Shown in pieces: positions 24,436 to 33,758 of a DNA stretch of 34,853 bases (positions are counted from its first letter, which is position 1; every line of letters starts with the position of its first letter). The notes beneath the pieces were generated by a model. It searched no databases, was not told the DNA's origin, and saw only the letters and a list, made by a program, of their open reading frames with translations. A program made the translations under genes and the position numbers. The stretch is from Acidimicrobiaceae bacterium (GTDB lineage: Bacteria; Actinomycetota; Acidimicrobiia; Acidimicrobiales; RAAP-2), in contig PLRK01000089.1 in the NCBI GenBank assembly GCA_003163875.1, positions 30,408-65,260 of the forward strand. The letters are read 5' to 3'.

Positions 24436-25340
24436 AGACCGGCGTCCTCGTTATGGCCTACGGCACGCCGAGCACACCCGATGACGTCGAGGCGTACTAC
24501 ACGCGCATCCGCCACGGACGCGCACCCACGCCTGAATTGCTCGCTGATCTCGTGCGCCGCTACAACGCCATTGGTGGCACGTCACCACTCGCCCAACGAA
24601 CGGCCGACCAGGTCGCGGGCATCGCTGCAGCACTCGAGTCCTTGGCGCCCAGTGCCTACGACGTACGTTTCGGTTCCAAGTACGAGCCCCCGCTTCTCGA
24701 AGAAATCGCGGAGAGTTTTCGCAGCGACGGTTTCAATCTCGTCATTGGACTCGTCCTCGCCCCGCACTCGTCGTCGATGTCGACCGACCAGTACATGTCG
24801 CGCGCGCGCGAGGCGCTCGGACCTGACGTCGAGTTCATCGAGATCGGTGCGTGGTACGAGGCACCAGGTTTCTTGGAACTCATCGCGCGACGAGTGAACG
24901 ATGCCTTAGACGAGATTCCCCTGGAGCGCCGCGCGACGACGCAAGTACTCTTCTCGGCGCACTCGCTGCCCGAACGCATTCTCTTAGAAGGCGACACCTA
25001 CCCTGATCAGTTGCGAGAAAGTGCCGAACGCGCCGCCGACATCGCTGGTGTCGACGCCTTCGACATTGCGTGGCAATCAGCGGGCCGCACGCCTGATCCC
25101 TGGATCGGACCCGATATCCTCCAGGTGCTGCGGGACAAGAGCGTCGCCGGTGTGACCGACATTGTGTCGTGTCCGATTGGCTTCGTCGCCGACCACCTCG
25201 AAGTCCTCTTCGACATTGATATCGAGGCGCAGGGCGTTGCTCACGAAGTTGGGCTGAACCTTGTTCGCACGAAGTCGCTCAACGACGACGACGAGTTCGT
25301 GGCGATCCTCGCCAACGTCGTACTCGCCGTGGCGAACTAG
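24432..25340 (+). CDS. hemH: Ferrochelatase (coproporphyrin type)
   Basis: A 302-residue HemH/CpfC. The N-terminal MAYGTP and YYTRIRHGR resemble Gram-positive coproporphyrin ferrochelatases. Catalytic-region His177 (SAHSLPER) and Glu257 (DHLEVLFDID) are present. It inserts iron into coproporphyrin III in the route used by most actinobacteria. The only cysteine is C247, so it cannot carry the [2Fe-2S] cluster found in mycobacterial enzymes, and its short length fits that. It overlaps hemE (GTGA) and abuts hemY. Confidence 0.95.
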   Translation: MKTGVLVMAYGTPSTPDDVEAYYTRIRHGRAPTPELLADLVRRYNAIGGTSPLAQRTADQVAGIAAALESLAPSAYDVRFGSKYEPPLLEEIAESFRSDGFNLVIGLVLAPHSSSMSTDQYMSRAREALGPDVEFIEIGAWYEAPGFLELIARRVNDALDEIPLERRATTQVLFSAHSLPERILLEGDTYPDQLRESAERAADIAGVDAFDIAWQSAGRTPDPWIGPDILQVLRDKSVAGVTDIVSCPIGFVADHLEVLFDIDIEAQGVAHEVGLNLVRTKSLNDDDEFVAILANVVLAVAN

Positions 25341-26780
25341 GTGCCCGGGTCGTCGGTCGTCATCGTCGGCGCGGGCATCGCGGGGCTGAGTGCCGCCTGG
25401 GAGCTCACTGGTGCCGCGGCCGGCCCCGACGAGTCGACGCCGCGCGTCGAGATCATCGAGAGTTCTTCTCGGGTCGGGGGTGCCTTAGTGACGTCCACGT
25501 TCGATCAACACACGATCGATCTTGGCGCTGACGGTTTCCTCGCGCGACGACCTGAAGCGGTCGCCCTCGTTCGCGAGCTAGGTCTCGACAATCAGCTCGA
25601 AGCAATCGCGACGAGCGGTGCGTCGATCTTTCTCGCGGGCGCACTACGCGAGCTACCGAGCGGCCTCGTGCTGGGCGTGCCCACGAGTGCGGCATCACTC
25701 TCGTCACTGAAGGGGATTCCCTGGGCCGCGAAGTGGGCACTACGCCGTGATCAATTTGCACCGCGACGACTTCAGCTTGGTGACGACGAGACAATCGGCG
25801 TAATCGTCCGTCGAAAACTTGGCGACGACATCGCTTCACTCTTCGTCGAACCAATGATTGGTGGCATTCAGGCCGGACGTATCGACGAATTGTCCGCGAC
25901 GTCGGTGTTCCCCGCCCTCGTGGATGCGGCGCGAAAAGGCGGCTCGCTCATGAAGGCAATGCGTTCGGTTGGACCAGTGAATCCCGGTCCTTCGGCACAA
26001 CGCGTGGCGAGTGGCCCCGCGTTCTATACGTTGCTCGAGGGAGTCGGATCGATCCCTCGCACGCTCGCGCGACGTCTCCAGGAGCGCGGCGTCGTGATTC
26101 GAACCGGCGTACCCGTCAGCGCACTTCGACGCACACCGGCGAGCACCTATCCGTGGGAAGTCGACACCGAAACGACAACCACACCCGCCAACGCCTTGAT
26201 CATGGCGGCTCCCGCCGCGAACGCGGCGCGCCTGCTCGGTCGCTTCTCCCCCGCTCTCGACGCGCTCTCGAGCATCACGTGCGCGAGCGCCGCAATGGTC
26301 ACCTTCGCGTTCGCGCGCGATGCCATTGCGCTTCCAGAGAGCGGTACCGGGGTACTCGTGCCGCTAGCGACGCCTTGGTCGGGCGAAGGCTCGCTCATGA
26401 TCACGGCGATCACCTTCCTTGATCGAAAATGGCAACACCTCGCGAGTGACACCAACACGTTGCTGCGCGCGCACGTCGGGCGAATCGACGACGAGCGCGC
26501 CAGCGCGATGAACGACGACGAACTGCGAGCGCGTGTCGAGGACGAGCTTCGCTTCATACTCGGACGGTGCGCAGCGCCTCTCGAGGCGCGGGTGCAACGC
26601 TGGCCATCATCCTTACCGCAGTACCGACTTGGTCACGAGTCGCTCGTGCGCGACGCCAAAGATGCGGCGAACACGATTCGCGTCGCGCTGTGCGGAATGA
26701 CCTATGACGGCGTGGGCGTTCCCGCGAGCATCGGGTCGGGACGTCGCGCCGCGAACGAAGTTCGCTCGATCCTCGCTTAA
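25341..26780 (+). CDS. hemY: Coproporphyrinogen/protoporphyrinogen oxidase
   Basis: A 479-residue FAD-dependent HemY/CgoX. The FAD dinucleotide motif VVIVGAGIAGLSAAWEL is at residues 6-22, with SSRVGGAL, IDLGADGFLARRPEA and a C-terminal GVGVPASIGSGRRAA that closes the FAD site. In the coproporphyrin route it oxidises coproporphyrinogen III to coproporphyrin III, feeding the hemH product. The final enzyme, ChdC/HemQ, is not in this window. It begins at GTG immediately after the hemH stop; its end overlaps the convergent cfa gene by TTAA. Confidence 0.94.
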   Translation: MPGSSVVIVGAGIAGLSAAWELTGAAAGPDESTPRVEIIESSSRVGGALVTSTFDQHTIDLGADGFLARRPEAVALVRELGLDNQLEAIATSGASIFLAGALRELPSGLVLGVPTSAASLSSLKGIPWAAKWALRRDQFAPRRLQLGDDETIGVIVRRKLGDDIASLFVEPMIGGIQAGRIDELSATSVFPALVDAARKGGSLMKAMRSVGPVNPGPSAQRVASGPAFYTLLEGVGSIPRTLARRLQERGVVIRTGVPVSALRRTPASTYPWEVDTETTTTPANALIMAAPAANAARLLGRFSPALDALSSITCASAAMVTFAFARDAIALPESGTGVLVPLATPWSGEGSLMITAITFLDRKWQHLASDTNTLLRAHVGRIDDERASAMNDDELRARVEDELRFILGRCAAPLEARVQRWPSSLPQYRLGHESLVRDAKDAANTIRVALCGMTYDGVGVPASIGSGRRAANEVRSILA

Positions 26781-28096
26781 CCGACGCGGTACCCGAGGTT
26801 CATCAAGGTGCCCGGCTTATGGAAGATCAATTGCACGTCGGAGATGTGGCGCTCGAGGAAGGCCGCTTCGCAGTATTGCAGATACATATCCCAGAGACGC
26901 TTGAAGCGGTCGTCAAATCCGAGTTGACGGATCTGGTCGTAGCGTGCATCGACGTTCTTTCCCCAGTAGCGAAGCGTCCTGGCGTAGTGCAGCCCAATGT
27001 CATCGAGATCGGTGAGCTGTAGATCGGTGTGGCTGGCAATAGAGTCCATGATCGCCGCCACGCTCGGTAGACAGCCTCCCGGAAAAATCAAATCGCGGAT
27101 GAAGTCGTCGCGAAGCTTGGCGCGATCGAAGCTCTGGTCCGAGATGGTGATCGCTTGGAGCGCCATGCGACCTTTATCGTTTAACAAGGAAGAGCACTTG
27201 GAGAAGAAGTCCTTGTAGTGACGCCAGTGCACGGCTTCGATCATCTCGACCGACACCAAAGCATCGTAGGTTCCCGTGAGGTCGCGATAATGTTCGCCGA
27301 GCACGGTCACGAGATGACCGAGTCCCTCCTCCTCGACGCGTCGCTGCGCCACCAGACGTTGATTCTCCGAAATCGTGGTGGTCGTGACTTTGGCGCCGTA
27401 ATGCTTCGCCGCGTGCAACGCGAACCCACCCCAGCCCGTGCCGATCTCGATGACGTGGTCGCTCGAGTCGAGCCCGAGTTTCTGACACAGTCGATCGAAT
27501 TTCTCCACCTGGGCGTCATAGAGCGAGGTCGATTCGTCCTTGAAGACCGCACACGAGTACGCGAGCGTCTCGTCGAGCATCAATTCGAAGAATTCGTTCG
27601 AGAGGTCGTAGTGCGCATGGATGTTCTTTCTGTCCGCTCGCTTGCTGTCTCGGTATCGAAAGAGTGCCGTCGTCACGAGTCGCCACTGCACGGGCGCGAA
27701 TCCGTAGAGGGCACGAAGTCGGCGCGCCCGGCGATCTTGCCGGTGGCGAAGTGGGTTCGAGGCGCGAAAGAGATAACGAACCAGCGCCGTCAGGTCGTCG
27801 GTCTCCCACAGACCATTCACGTAGCTGCGACCCATACCACGCGAGCCCCCAAAGACGATTGCTGCGTACGCACCCCGGTCATTCACCGTTAAATGGGCAA
27901 CTAGCGCACCTTCGCCAATGCTTCGAGTGACGGTCGCTCCTGAGTAGGTCTCGGTGAGGTGCAGGGTGCCAATGCTTCGAAGTTTCGGCGCGCTGACAAT
28001 ACGAATGAAGATTCGACGCGCGAGCCGAGCGAAATATTGGCGGCGAGGCGCCAAGAAATCTCCTGGCGCGATCGTGTCACTAAAGCCGGCTGACAT
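26777..28096 (-). CDS. Cyclopropane-fatty-acid-synthase-like methyltransferase
   Basis: A 439-residue Cfa/CMAS-type S-adenosylmethionine methyltransferase. The N-terminal 150 residues form the lipid-binding domain; the SAM motif is IEIGTGWGGFALHAA, with YDLSNEFFELMLDETLAYSCAVF upstream and the conserved FIFPGG-like DLIFPGGCLPS. It adds a methylene or methyl to a double bond of phospholipid acyl chains. ATG 28096 overlaps the DUF1365 gene by 17 bases and has GAAGGG nine bases upstream; the frame reaches 28291 but those residues are Arg-rich and match no Cfa start. Last gene of the amine-oxidase/DUF1365/Cfa operon, which in proteobacteria modifies membrane lipids under light or oxidative stress. 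Confidence 0.9.
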   Translation of the reverse strand: MSAGFSDTIAPGDFLAPRRQYFARLARRIFIRIVSAPKLRSIGTLHLTETYSGATVTRSIGEGALVAHLTVNDRGAYAAIVFGGSRGMGRSYVNGLWETDDLTALVRYLFRASNPLRHRQDRRARRLRALYGFAPVQWRLVTTALFRYRDSKRADRKNIHAHYDLSNEFFELMLDETLAYSCAVFKDESTSLYDAQVEKFDRLCQKLGLDSSDHVIEIGTGWGGFALHAAKHYGAKVTTTTISENQRLVAQRRVEEEGLGHLVTVLGEHYRDLTGTYDALVSVEMIEAVHWRHYKDFFSKCSSLLNDKGRMALQAITISDQSFDRAKLRDDFIRDLIFPGGCLPSVAAIMDSIASHTDLQLTDLDDIGLHYARTLRYWGKNVDARYDQIRQLGFDDRFKRLWDMYLQYCEAAFLERHISDVQLIFHKPGTLMNLGYRVG

Positions 28097-28904
28097 GGTC
28101 CGAACCCTTCTCTTGTGTGCTGGGGCGTGGGACGTACTTGATACCTTTCGCGAAGAGTCGCGCCGCTTGTACGTAGATTCGAAACGAAACGCGAAACGCC
28201 ATGTCCGGATAACGGCGACTCGCGCGGCGTACTTCCTTACTGGTAAGAGGTTCGCGCGAAAAGGACATCGTCGCGGAAAAGCGGCGAGCACCGATGTGGT
28301 CGCGTGTCGACGCGCAGTGGTCGAACAAGGTCATCGAGAGAGAAAACCGCTCAGCGGGCTCCGTGTAGGACAGTCGATACAGCCCTTCCATTTCGAGGAA
28401 GGGCGACACGTGGTGGGCCTTTTCGAAGACAATCGGCCCCGGTGCGCCCAGTACGTAGAGGTGACGCTCTCCCCAGGGCGTATTGGTGACTTCGGCGATG
28501 GCTCGGTCAACGGTGTCGCCGTCGTAAAAGAAATAGAGCGTGATGGGATTAAAATTCCAACCGAGTGACGAGAGATTCGCCATGACCGCGATGCGTCCGG
28601 GCGCCTCAGTGCCAACTTCACTGCGATACATCGCTCGCGCCGCTTCGTCGAGGGATCCGCGATAATCGGGTAAGAAGTCGCGGCGGCGCAGTGTGTAGCG
28701 ACCCGGTAACCGATACCGCAATTTAACTGGCGCGTTAGGACCGGTGACGTTGCCCTCGACGAAGAGACCAGCGACGTCACGTTCGAGGTCGTGGAGCTCG
28801 TCGAGGTACAGCATGAACATCATCACGCGATACTTGAACTTGTGTTCGCGGGGCAAGTAACGATGATGCGTCACTCGCCCCCAATAGAGCGCCGAGTCGC
28901 TCAC
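28080..28904 (-). CDS. DUF1365 family protein
   Basis: A 274-residue DUF1365 protein. The family start is clear (YWGRVTHHRYLPREHKFKYRVMMFMLYLDE), as are the internal FNPITLYFFYD and the ending RASRRYPDMAFRVSFRIYVQAARLFAKG. The biochemical role is not established; the gene travels with amine oxidase and Cfa genes. It overlaps the oxidase stop as ATGA and the cfa start by 17 bases, so the three are translationally coupled. Confidence 0.93.
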   Translation of the reverse strand: MSDSALYWGRVTHHRYLPREHKFKYRVMMFMLYLDELHDLERDVAGLFVEGNVTGPNAPVKLRYRLPGRYTLRRRDFLPDYRGSLDEAARAMYRSEVGTEAPGRIAVMANLSSLGWNFNPITLYFFYDGDTVDRAIAEVTNTPWGERHLYVLGAPGPIVFEKAHHVSPFLEMEGLYRLSYTEPAERFSLSMTLFDHCASTRDHIGARRFSATMSFSREPLTSKEVRRASRRYPDMAFRVSFRIYVQAARLFAKGIKYVPRPSTQEKGSDHVSRL

Positions 28905-30148
28905 CAGCCAACCCCCAGCGCATCACAGACTTCAAGCGCGCTACGCACACCATCTTCGTGAAAGCCGTAACCGAAATATGCGCCACAGAACGACGTGTGC
29001 TTTCCCGTGAGCGTGTGGCGAAGCTGTTGTGCGTGCACCGTTGCTCGATTGAGCACCGGATGCGCGTAACGAAAGCGACCGAGAACCTTCGCGGGATCAA
29101 TCGCGTCGTGACTGTTGAGCGTGACGAGGAATGTTCGCGGCGCCTTGAGCGACTGCAGGGTCGAGACGTCGTAGGTCAAGGTCGCCAAGTCCCCGTCCCC
29201 AGGCGCGCGGCGGTAGTTCCACGCGGCCCACGCGCGTTGGTGTTGGGGCATCATCGACACGTCCCAGTGCAAGGTCACATCATTGGGTTGGTACGTGATG
29301 GCGCCCAAGACGTTCGTCTCGGCTTCGGTCGGATCACTCAACATGGCGAGCGCCTCGTCACTGTGACAGGCGAGAATAGCGTGGTCGAAGTGCGCCTCAT
29401 CGTTGGCACTCGAGACCACGACACCCAACTCGTCACGACGAAGCGCGATGACCGGCGTCGACGTGCGGAGCGTTCCTTGGGCGGCGACCCGTTCTCGAAT
29501 TCGCTCCACGTATGACATAGATCCACCATCTATTGTTCGCCACGAAGGACGGCCTCGGATGTTCAAAAGACCATGACGAGAGAAGAATTCTGCGAAGGTC
29601 CGTGCCGGGATTTCGCTGAACGTACTTGGCTCGGCGGACCATATCGCTGCGCCCATGGGGATCAGGTACCACTCGAGGAATTCGCGGCTCCAGCGTCGCT
29701 CGGCGAGCAACGCGGCGAGGGTCAACTCGGGATCAATCGACGTCTTCAACAAGTCGCGCAATGTTCGATTGAAGGCGAGGATCTGGATCACCATACGCAG
29801 GAATCGTGGTCGAAGGATGTTTCTTCGCTGGGCGAATATGGAATTGAGATTGGTGCCCTTCCACTCGAGACCCCCCTGCACATCGCGGTAGCTGAAGCTC
29901 ATCGTGCTGAGCTTGCTCTCAACGCCGAGTCGGTCGAGCAATTCAATGAAGCGCGGATACGTCGCGTCGTTGTAGACGAGAAAGCCAGTGTCGACGGGGT
30001 AGTCGCCGTCACCGCCGGGTACCGTCACGGTATGCGCGTGGCCCCCGAGATGTGACTCGCGTTCGTACAGGGTCACCTCGTGGTGTTCACTCAACAGGTA
30101 CGCGGCCGTGAGACCGGCAACACCCGCACCGACGATGGCAATCTTCAC
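28901..30148 (-). CDS. FAD-dependent amine-oxidase-like protein (COG2907)
   Basis: A 415-residue flavoprotein. The FAD motif KIAIVGAGVAGLTAAYLL begins at residue 2 and is followed by YERESHLGGHAHTV and DTGFLVYND. Related proteins in Rhodobacter (furan or cyclopropane fatty-acid locus) are thought to oxidise or desaturate acyl chains before or after methyl transfer. GTG 30148 is the start because GGAG lies eight bases upstream and the FAD motif follows at once; the frame runs on to 30214 without support. First gene of the three-gene operon, 69 bases after the HAD gene. Confidence 0.9.
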   Translation of the reverse strand: MKIAIVGAGVAGLTAAYLLSEHHEVTLYERESHLGGHAHTVTVPGGDGDYPVDTGFLVYNDATYPRFIELLDRLGVESKLSTMSFSYRDVQGGLEWKGTNLNSIFAQRRNILRPRFLRMVIQILAFNRTLRDLLKTSIDPELTLAALLAERRWSREFLEWYLIPMGAAIWSAEPSTFSEIPARTFAEFFSRHGLLNIRGRPSWRTIDGGSMSYVERIRERVAAQGTLRTSTPVIALRRDELGVVVSSANDEAHFDHAILACHSDEALAMLSDPTEAETNVLGAITYQPNDVTLHWDVSMMPQHQRAWAAWNYRRAPGDGDLATLTYDVSTLQSLKAPRTFLVTLNSHDAIDPAKVLGRFRYAHPVLNRATVHAQQLRHTLTGKHTSFCGAYFGYGFHEDGVRSALEVCDALGVGW

Positions 30149-30217
30149 GCTTCGTTCTCCAACTCGGTGTGCCGTGCCATGCTGAGGCGAGCATATGGGT
30201 AGCAACGCCGACAACTG

Positions 30218-30706
30218 CTAGAGGTAGTAGCCCGAATGGATGTAGATGCACGGCACGCCTTCGCTGACGTACATCGCGTGATTCTTCGGATCGTCGTCAA
30301 GCGCGAGGCGGATTTCAAAGCCCCTTGCACGCAGATCTTGCACGGCACCGCGCTTGAATTCGTCAACCCCCGAATAGTCGCCGAACTCACGCATGATCAA
30401 CAGGTCCCAGCGAATCCCGTAACGCTCGAGCCACGCCACCGTATGGGGTTGGACGCGACGCGGACGACCGGTCAGCAAGACGATCAGTAGCGAGGAATCC
30501 AGTAGCTCTAGTAGCCGTTCGATCTCGTCGATCACGGGATCGTCACCGCACGCGTCAAAGAAACTACGCCAATCGCCCCAATCGAGGTAGTGCTGGCGCC
30601 CGGCCGCGTCAGCGAGGACGCCATCGATGTCGAAGATGACGACATTGCCCGTCGGGGCCGCGTCAGCGCGCCAGTGCCAATTTTCTCGTGAGTAAGAGGA
30701 TGTCAT
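30218..30706 (-). CDS. HAD-family phosphatase, PNKP-like
   Basis: A 162-residue HAD-superfamily protein resembling the phosphatase part of polynucleotide kinase (PseT type). The nucleophile motif is FDIDGVLAD (Asp26, Asp28), motif II LLTGRP (Thr79) and motif III/IV FKRGA with LALDDDPKN (Lys118, Asp138). It should remove a phosphate from a small or nucleic-acid substrate; the kinase half is absent. It starts 13 bases from the divergent membrane-protein gene and could be co-transcribed with the lipid operon downstream. Confidence 0.82.
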   Translation of the reverse strand: MTSSYSRENWHWRADAAPTGNVVIFDIDGVLADAAGRQHYLDWGDWRSFFDACGDDPVIDEIERLLELLDSSLLIVLLTGRPRRVQPHTVAWLERYGIRWDLLIMREFGDYSGVDEFKRGAVQDLRARGFEIRLALDDDPKNHAMYVSEGVPCIYIHSGYYL

Positions 30707-30719
30707 CAGTGCTTTTAGT

Positions 30720-33700
30720 GTGCCGGCGTACGCCAGAGGGATGTCTGCGAGACTAGACGCCGTGCCAGTGACCGAGCGACAGACGCTCTCCCTCCCCTAT
30801 GGACGCCATGTCTATGTGGTGAGCGACCTGTCATTGTCGCCAACGACGGACGCCACGAGCCGTCCGGTTCGCGAATTGGTAGACCTGATCGAGGACATCG
30901 ACGACGCGGCCGTTGTCATCGTCGCGGGCAACATGTTCCATCCCGAACCCACGTCACACTTGGGCAAATTCATCGAAGCGACCTTCGACGCCCTGCCCCT
31001 GCTTCGTGACGCCATCGCCACGTTTTGCGCCAAGGACAATCACCGATTCATCGTGCTGCCGGGCAGCGACGACCATGAGCTCAGCGGGCGCGAGCGAGCG
31101 CAGAACCAGTTGCGCGCCCTCGGTGCGGAGATCGCCAAGGACGTAATTCTCCAGGTCGCGACCGCTGACGGGGTTCGCGATCTGGCCGTCAGTGCCGGAC
31201 GTTGCGACATCGACGTGGCGCTCGCCGATGCGGACGATCGCTCGGACGCGGACCGGCTTGAAGATCCCACGTCGCTCTCGCGCTTCGTTTCCTCCAGGGT
31301 CCTTTTTCGCCGCCTCGGACCATGGGCATGGTTGCCCGTGCTCGCCATGGTGGGTTTCGACCTCTTCAACACCGTGACCAAATTGATCGAGCACTTTACG
31401 CATCGCCACTACAAGCTCCACGCGCCGCACACGACGAGCTTTTGGGGCAACCTCGTCGTCAATATCATCTTGATCGTCGCGCTCGAGGCGCTCGTCGTCG
31501 CCTGCGCAGGACTCCTCGTACGCCGCAGGTTCGATCACGACGCGCGAACACAGCGTTCGGCGGGTTTGAGTGAACCGCTCGCGGCAACGTACGTCGACGG
31601 CGTTGACGCGATTGAGTTCGCGCGGCGAGTGTGTGAACGAGGTGGAGCCGGTGCCATCGTCGGCGGAGCGCCGAGACCAGCGTTGGCCTTCCTCGACAAC
31701 GGCGTCTGCGCTGCTCCTGGGCCGTCAAGAACGGTCGTGATCGAGCGACGAGGTCATCTTGGACTTCCCCCGGTCTTCGCGTCGGTCGATCGTATTGGCA
31801 TCGTCGAAGTGGAAGCCGCAAGCACGTTGCAAGTTCGCCTTCTCGGCGGACAGTCCCCGCGACGTCGCGGCACCGTGCTGGAGCGCACCGTCGCTGGACA
31901 ACCACTCCAACCTTCGCCCTCCACGGCAACGTCATCGGTCGGTTCGTGGCCCAACGGCACACCCTTTCCGGTCAGTGCCGAACGACTCGTCGCCCAACGA
32001 CGCCAGCGTTCGATTCGACGTTGGGCCAGTGGCCTTTTGTTTCTCGACGGTGTCGTCAGTGTCGCGGTGACCGCGGCGCCCCCACTCCATCACCGCCTAC
32101 ACTTCGTGCTCTCGTTCTTACCCTTAGGCGTTGCTCAGTCCGCCGCCGCCATCACCGCCGTCGCGGGCATCGCGATGATCATGATCTCGCGCGGCATTCG
32201 CCGTGGGCAGCGACGCGCGTGGTTCCTTGGCGTCGCGGCACTGAGTTTCACCGTCGTGACGCATCTCGCCCGAGGTGGTTCCATCCCTTCATCCCTGGTC
32301 GCAGCGGCAATTCTGATCTTTCTCGTACTGGAGCGCCAGCACTTCCAAGCAACCACGGACCGCTCCTCAACGCGTACGGCAATTCCGCGCCTTGGGTTCA
32401 TCGGTGTCGTTGCGGTCATTGCGTCCACCCTCGGTCTCGAGGCCTCGGGGGCGCGCCATCACTTGCCATCATTCGGGGTCGTCGTGGTCGCGTGCGCCGA
32501 ACGTCTGGTCGGCATCTACAACATCACACTGCCCGACAGCGTTGACGACTTCATCGATCCGGTCCTCGTGACAATCGGCGTCGCGCTCTTTGTGTCGCTG
32601 CTCTATCTCCTCACCCGACCGGTCGTCGATCGTCGACTTAGCCAGCACGGCACGAGCACCGAGCGACGCATCGCCGAACTGCGCGCGCGAGAGATCGTCC
32701 GGCGTCACGGGCGCGGCACACTCGACTACTTCGCTCTTCGCGATGACAAGCAATTTTTCTTCTTTCGCGATTCGCTCGTCGCGTACGCCGTCTACGGTGG
32801 CGTCGCGCTCATCTCGCCCGACCCCATTGGCCCCGAAGCGGAGCGCACCGAGGTCTTCAGCGCGTTTCGCCAATACGGCGAATCGCGGGGATGGACGATT
32901 GGCGTCATGGCGGCGTCCGAGGAGTGGACGTCGATCTACCACGCTGCGGGGATGCACTTCATCTATCTCGGCGACGAAGCGATCGTTGATTGCCGCACGT
33001 TCTCCCTCGACGGCGGCAAGATGAAGGGTCTGCGCCAGGCGTGCACGCGACTCGCACGACACGGCTACACGGTGAGCTTCGTCGACCCCTCCAACATCGA
33101 CCCGAGCCAGGTCACGGCAATCGTCGAGCTGATCTCGATGCTGCGTCGAGGCGAAGGTGAGCGCGGATTCTCGATGATGCTCGGGCGACTCTTCGACCCC
33201 AAGGACAAGGGCCTCCTGCTCACCATCGTCCAGGGGCCTGACGGACAACCGGCGGCGGTCTGTCAATTCGTACCATCGCCCGCCATCAACGGTTTTTCGC
33301 TCGACCTCATGCGGCGCGACCCTGGCGAACACCCCAACGGTCTCATTGACTTCGCACTGTGCTCAACCATCAGCCATCTCGCTGCAACGGGCGCCCAAGG
33401 TCTCAGTCTCAACTTCGCCGCCTTCCGATCAGTCCTCGACGGTGAACGAGGTGACGGCACCTTCACGCGCGTCGAGCGTTGGGCCCTCAAGCGCCTGTCG
33501 GGCGTGTTACCCATCGAGTCGCTGTGGACCTTTAACGCTAAGTACCACCCGGACTGGTTGGCGCGCTACCTCGTCTACCCCGCCGCCGAGAGTTTCGTGC
33601 CGGTCGTGGCGGCGATCTTGCGCGCCGAGTCGATCACCGAGATCCCGGTCCTCGGGCGATTCCTCGCCAACGACCCCTCCAACCGACCCGGCACCGTTGT

Positions 33701-33758
33701 CCCTGATGAAGTACTCGAAGCAGCCAGGCGCGTGGACCGCGAGGTCGCCGCGCACTAG
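30720..33758 (+). CDS. MprF/LysX-like phosphatidylglycerol aminoacyltransferase fused to degenerate phosphoesterase
   Basis: A 1012-residue membrane protein. Residues about 28-190 look like a calcineurin-type metallophosphoesterase whose metal motifs are altered: SDLS at 35-38, AGNMFH at 69-74 and GSDDHE at 115-120 stand where DxH, GDxxE and GNHD are expected. Two membrane helices (200-268), a loop, and about five more helices (440-635) follow. The C-terminal 650-985 is the DUF2156 synthase domain of MprF/LysX: KMKGLRQAC, FSMMLGRLFDP, PNGLIDFAL and GLSLNFAAFRS. Members transfer an amino acid from aminoacyl-tRNA to phosphatidylglycerol, changing surface charge. No lysyl-tRNA synthetase is attached, unlike mycobacterial LysX. 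The start is uncertain (30720, 30741 or 30762). Ends overlap the queA-like gene by CTAG. Confidence 0.82.
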   Translation: MPAYARGMSARLDAVPVTERQTLSLPYGRHVYVVSDLSLSPTTDATSRPVRELVDLIEDIDDAAVVIVAGNMFHPEPTSHLGKFIEATFDALPLLRDAIATFCAKDNHRFIVLPGSDDHELSGRERAQNQLRALGAEIAKDVILQVATADGVRDLAVSAGRCDIDVALADADDRSDADRLEDPTSLSRFVSSRVLFRRLGPWAWLPVLAMVGFDLFNTVTKLIEHFTHRHYKLHAPHTTSFWGNLVVNIILIVALEALVVACAGLLVRRRFDHDARTQRSAGLSEPLAATYVDGVDAIEFARRVCERGGAGAIVGGAPRPALAFLDNGVCAAPGPSRTVVIERRGHLGLPPVFASVDRIGIVEVEAASTLQVRLLGGQSPRRRGTVLERTVAGQPLQPSPSTATSSVGSWPNGTPFPVSAERLVAQRRQRSIRRWASGLLFLDGVVSVAVTAAPPLHHRLHFVLSFLPLGVAQSAAAITAVAGIAMIMISRGIRRGQRRAWFLGVAALSFTVVTHLARGGSIPSSLVAAAILIFLVLERQHFQATTDRSSTRTAIPRLGFIGVVAVIASTLGLEASGARHHLPSFGVVVVACAERLVGIYNITLPDSVDDFIDPVLVTIGVALFVSLLYLLTRPVVDRRLSQHGTSTERRIAELRAREIVRRHGRGTLDYFALRDDKQFFFFRDSLVAYAVYGGVALISPDPIGPEAERTEVFSAFRQYGESRGWTIGVMAASEEWTSIYHAAGMHFIYLGDEAIVDCRTFSLDGGKMKGLRQACTRLARHGYTVSFVDPSNIDPSQVTAIVELISMLRRGEGERGFSMMLGRLFDPKDKGLLLTIVQGPDGQPAAVCQFVPSPAINGFSLDLMRRDPGEHPNGLIDFALCSTISHLAATGAQGLSLNFAAFRSVLDGERGDGTFTRVERWALKRLSGVLPIESLWTFNAKYHPDWLARYLVYPAAESFVPVVAAILRAESITEIPVLGRFLANDPSNRPGTVVPDEVLEAARRVDREVAAH

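Noticed and set aside
28097..28291. N-terminal extension of the Cfa-like protein
   Set aside because: The extra 65 residues are a basic shadow of the DUF1365 gene end; ATG 28096 has a ribosome site and starts the family-like region.
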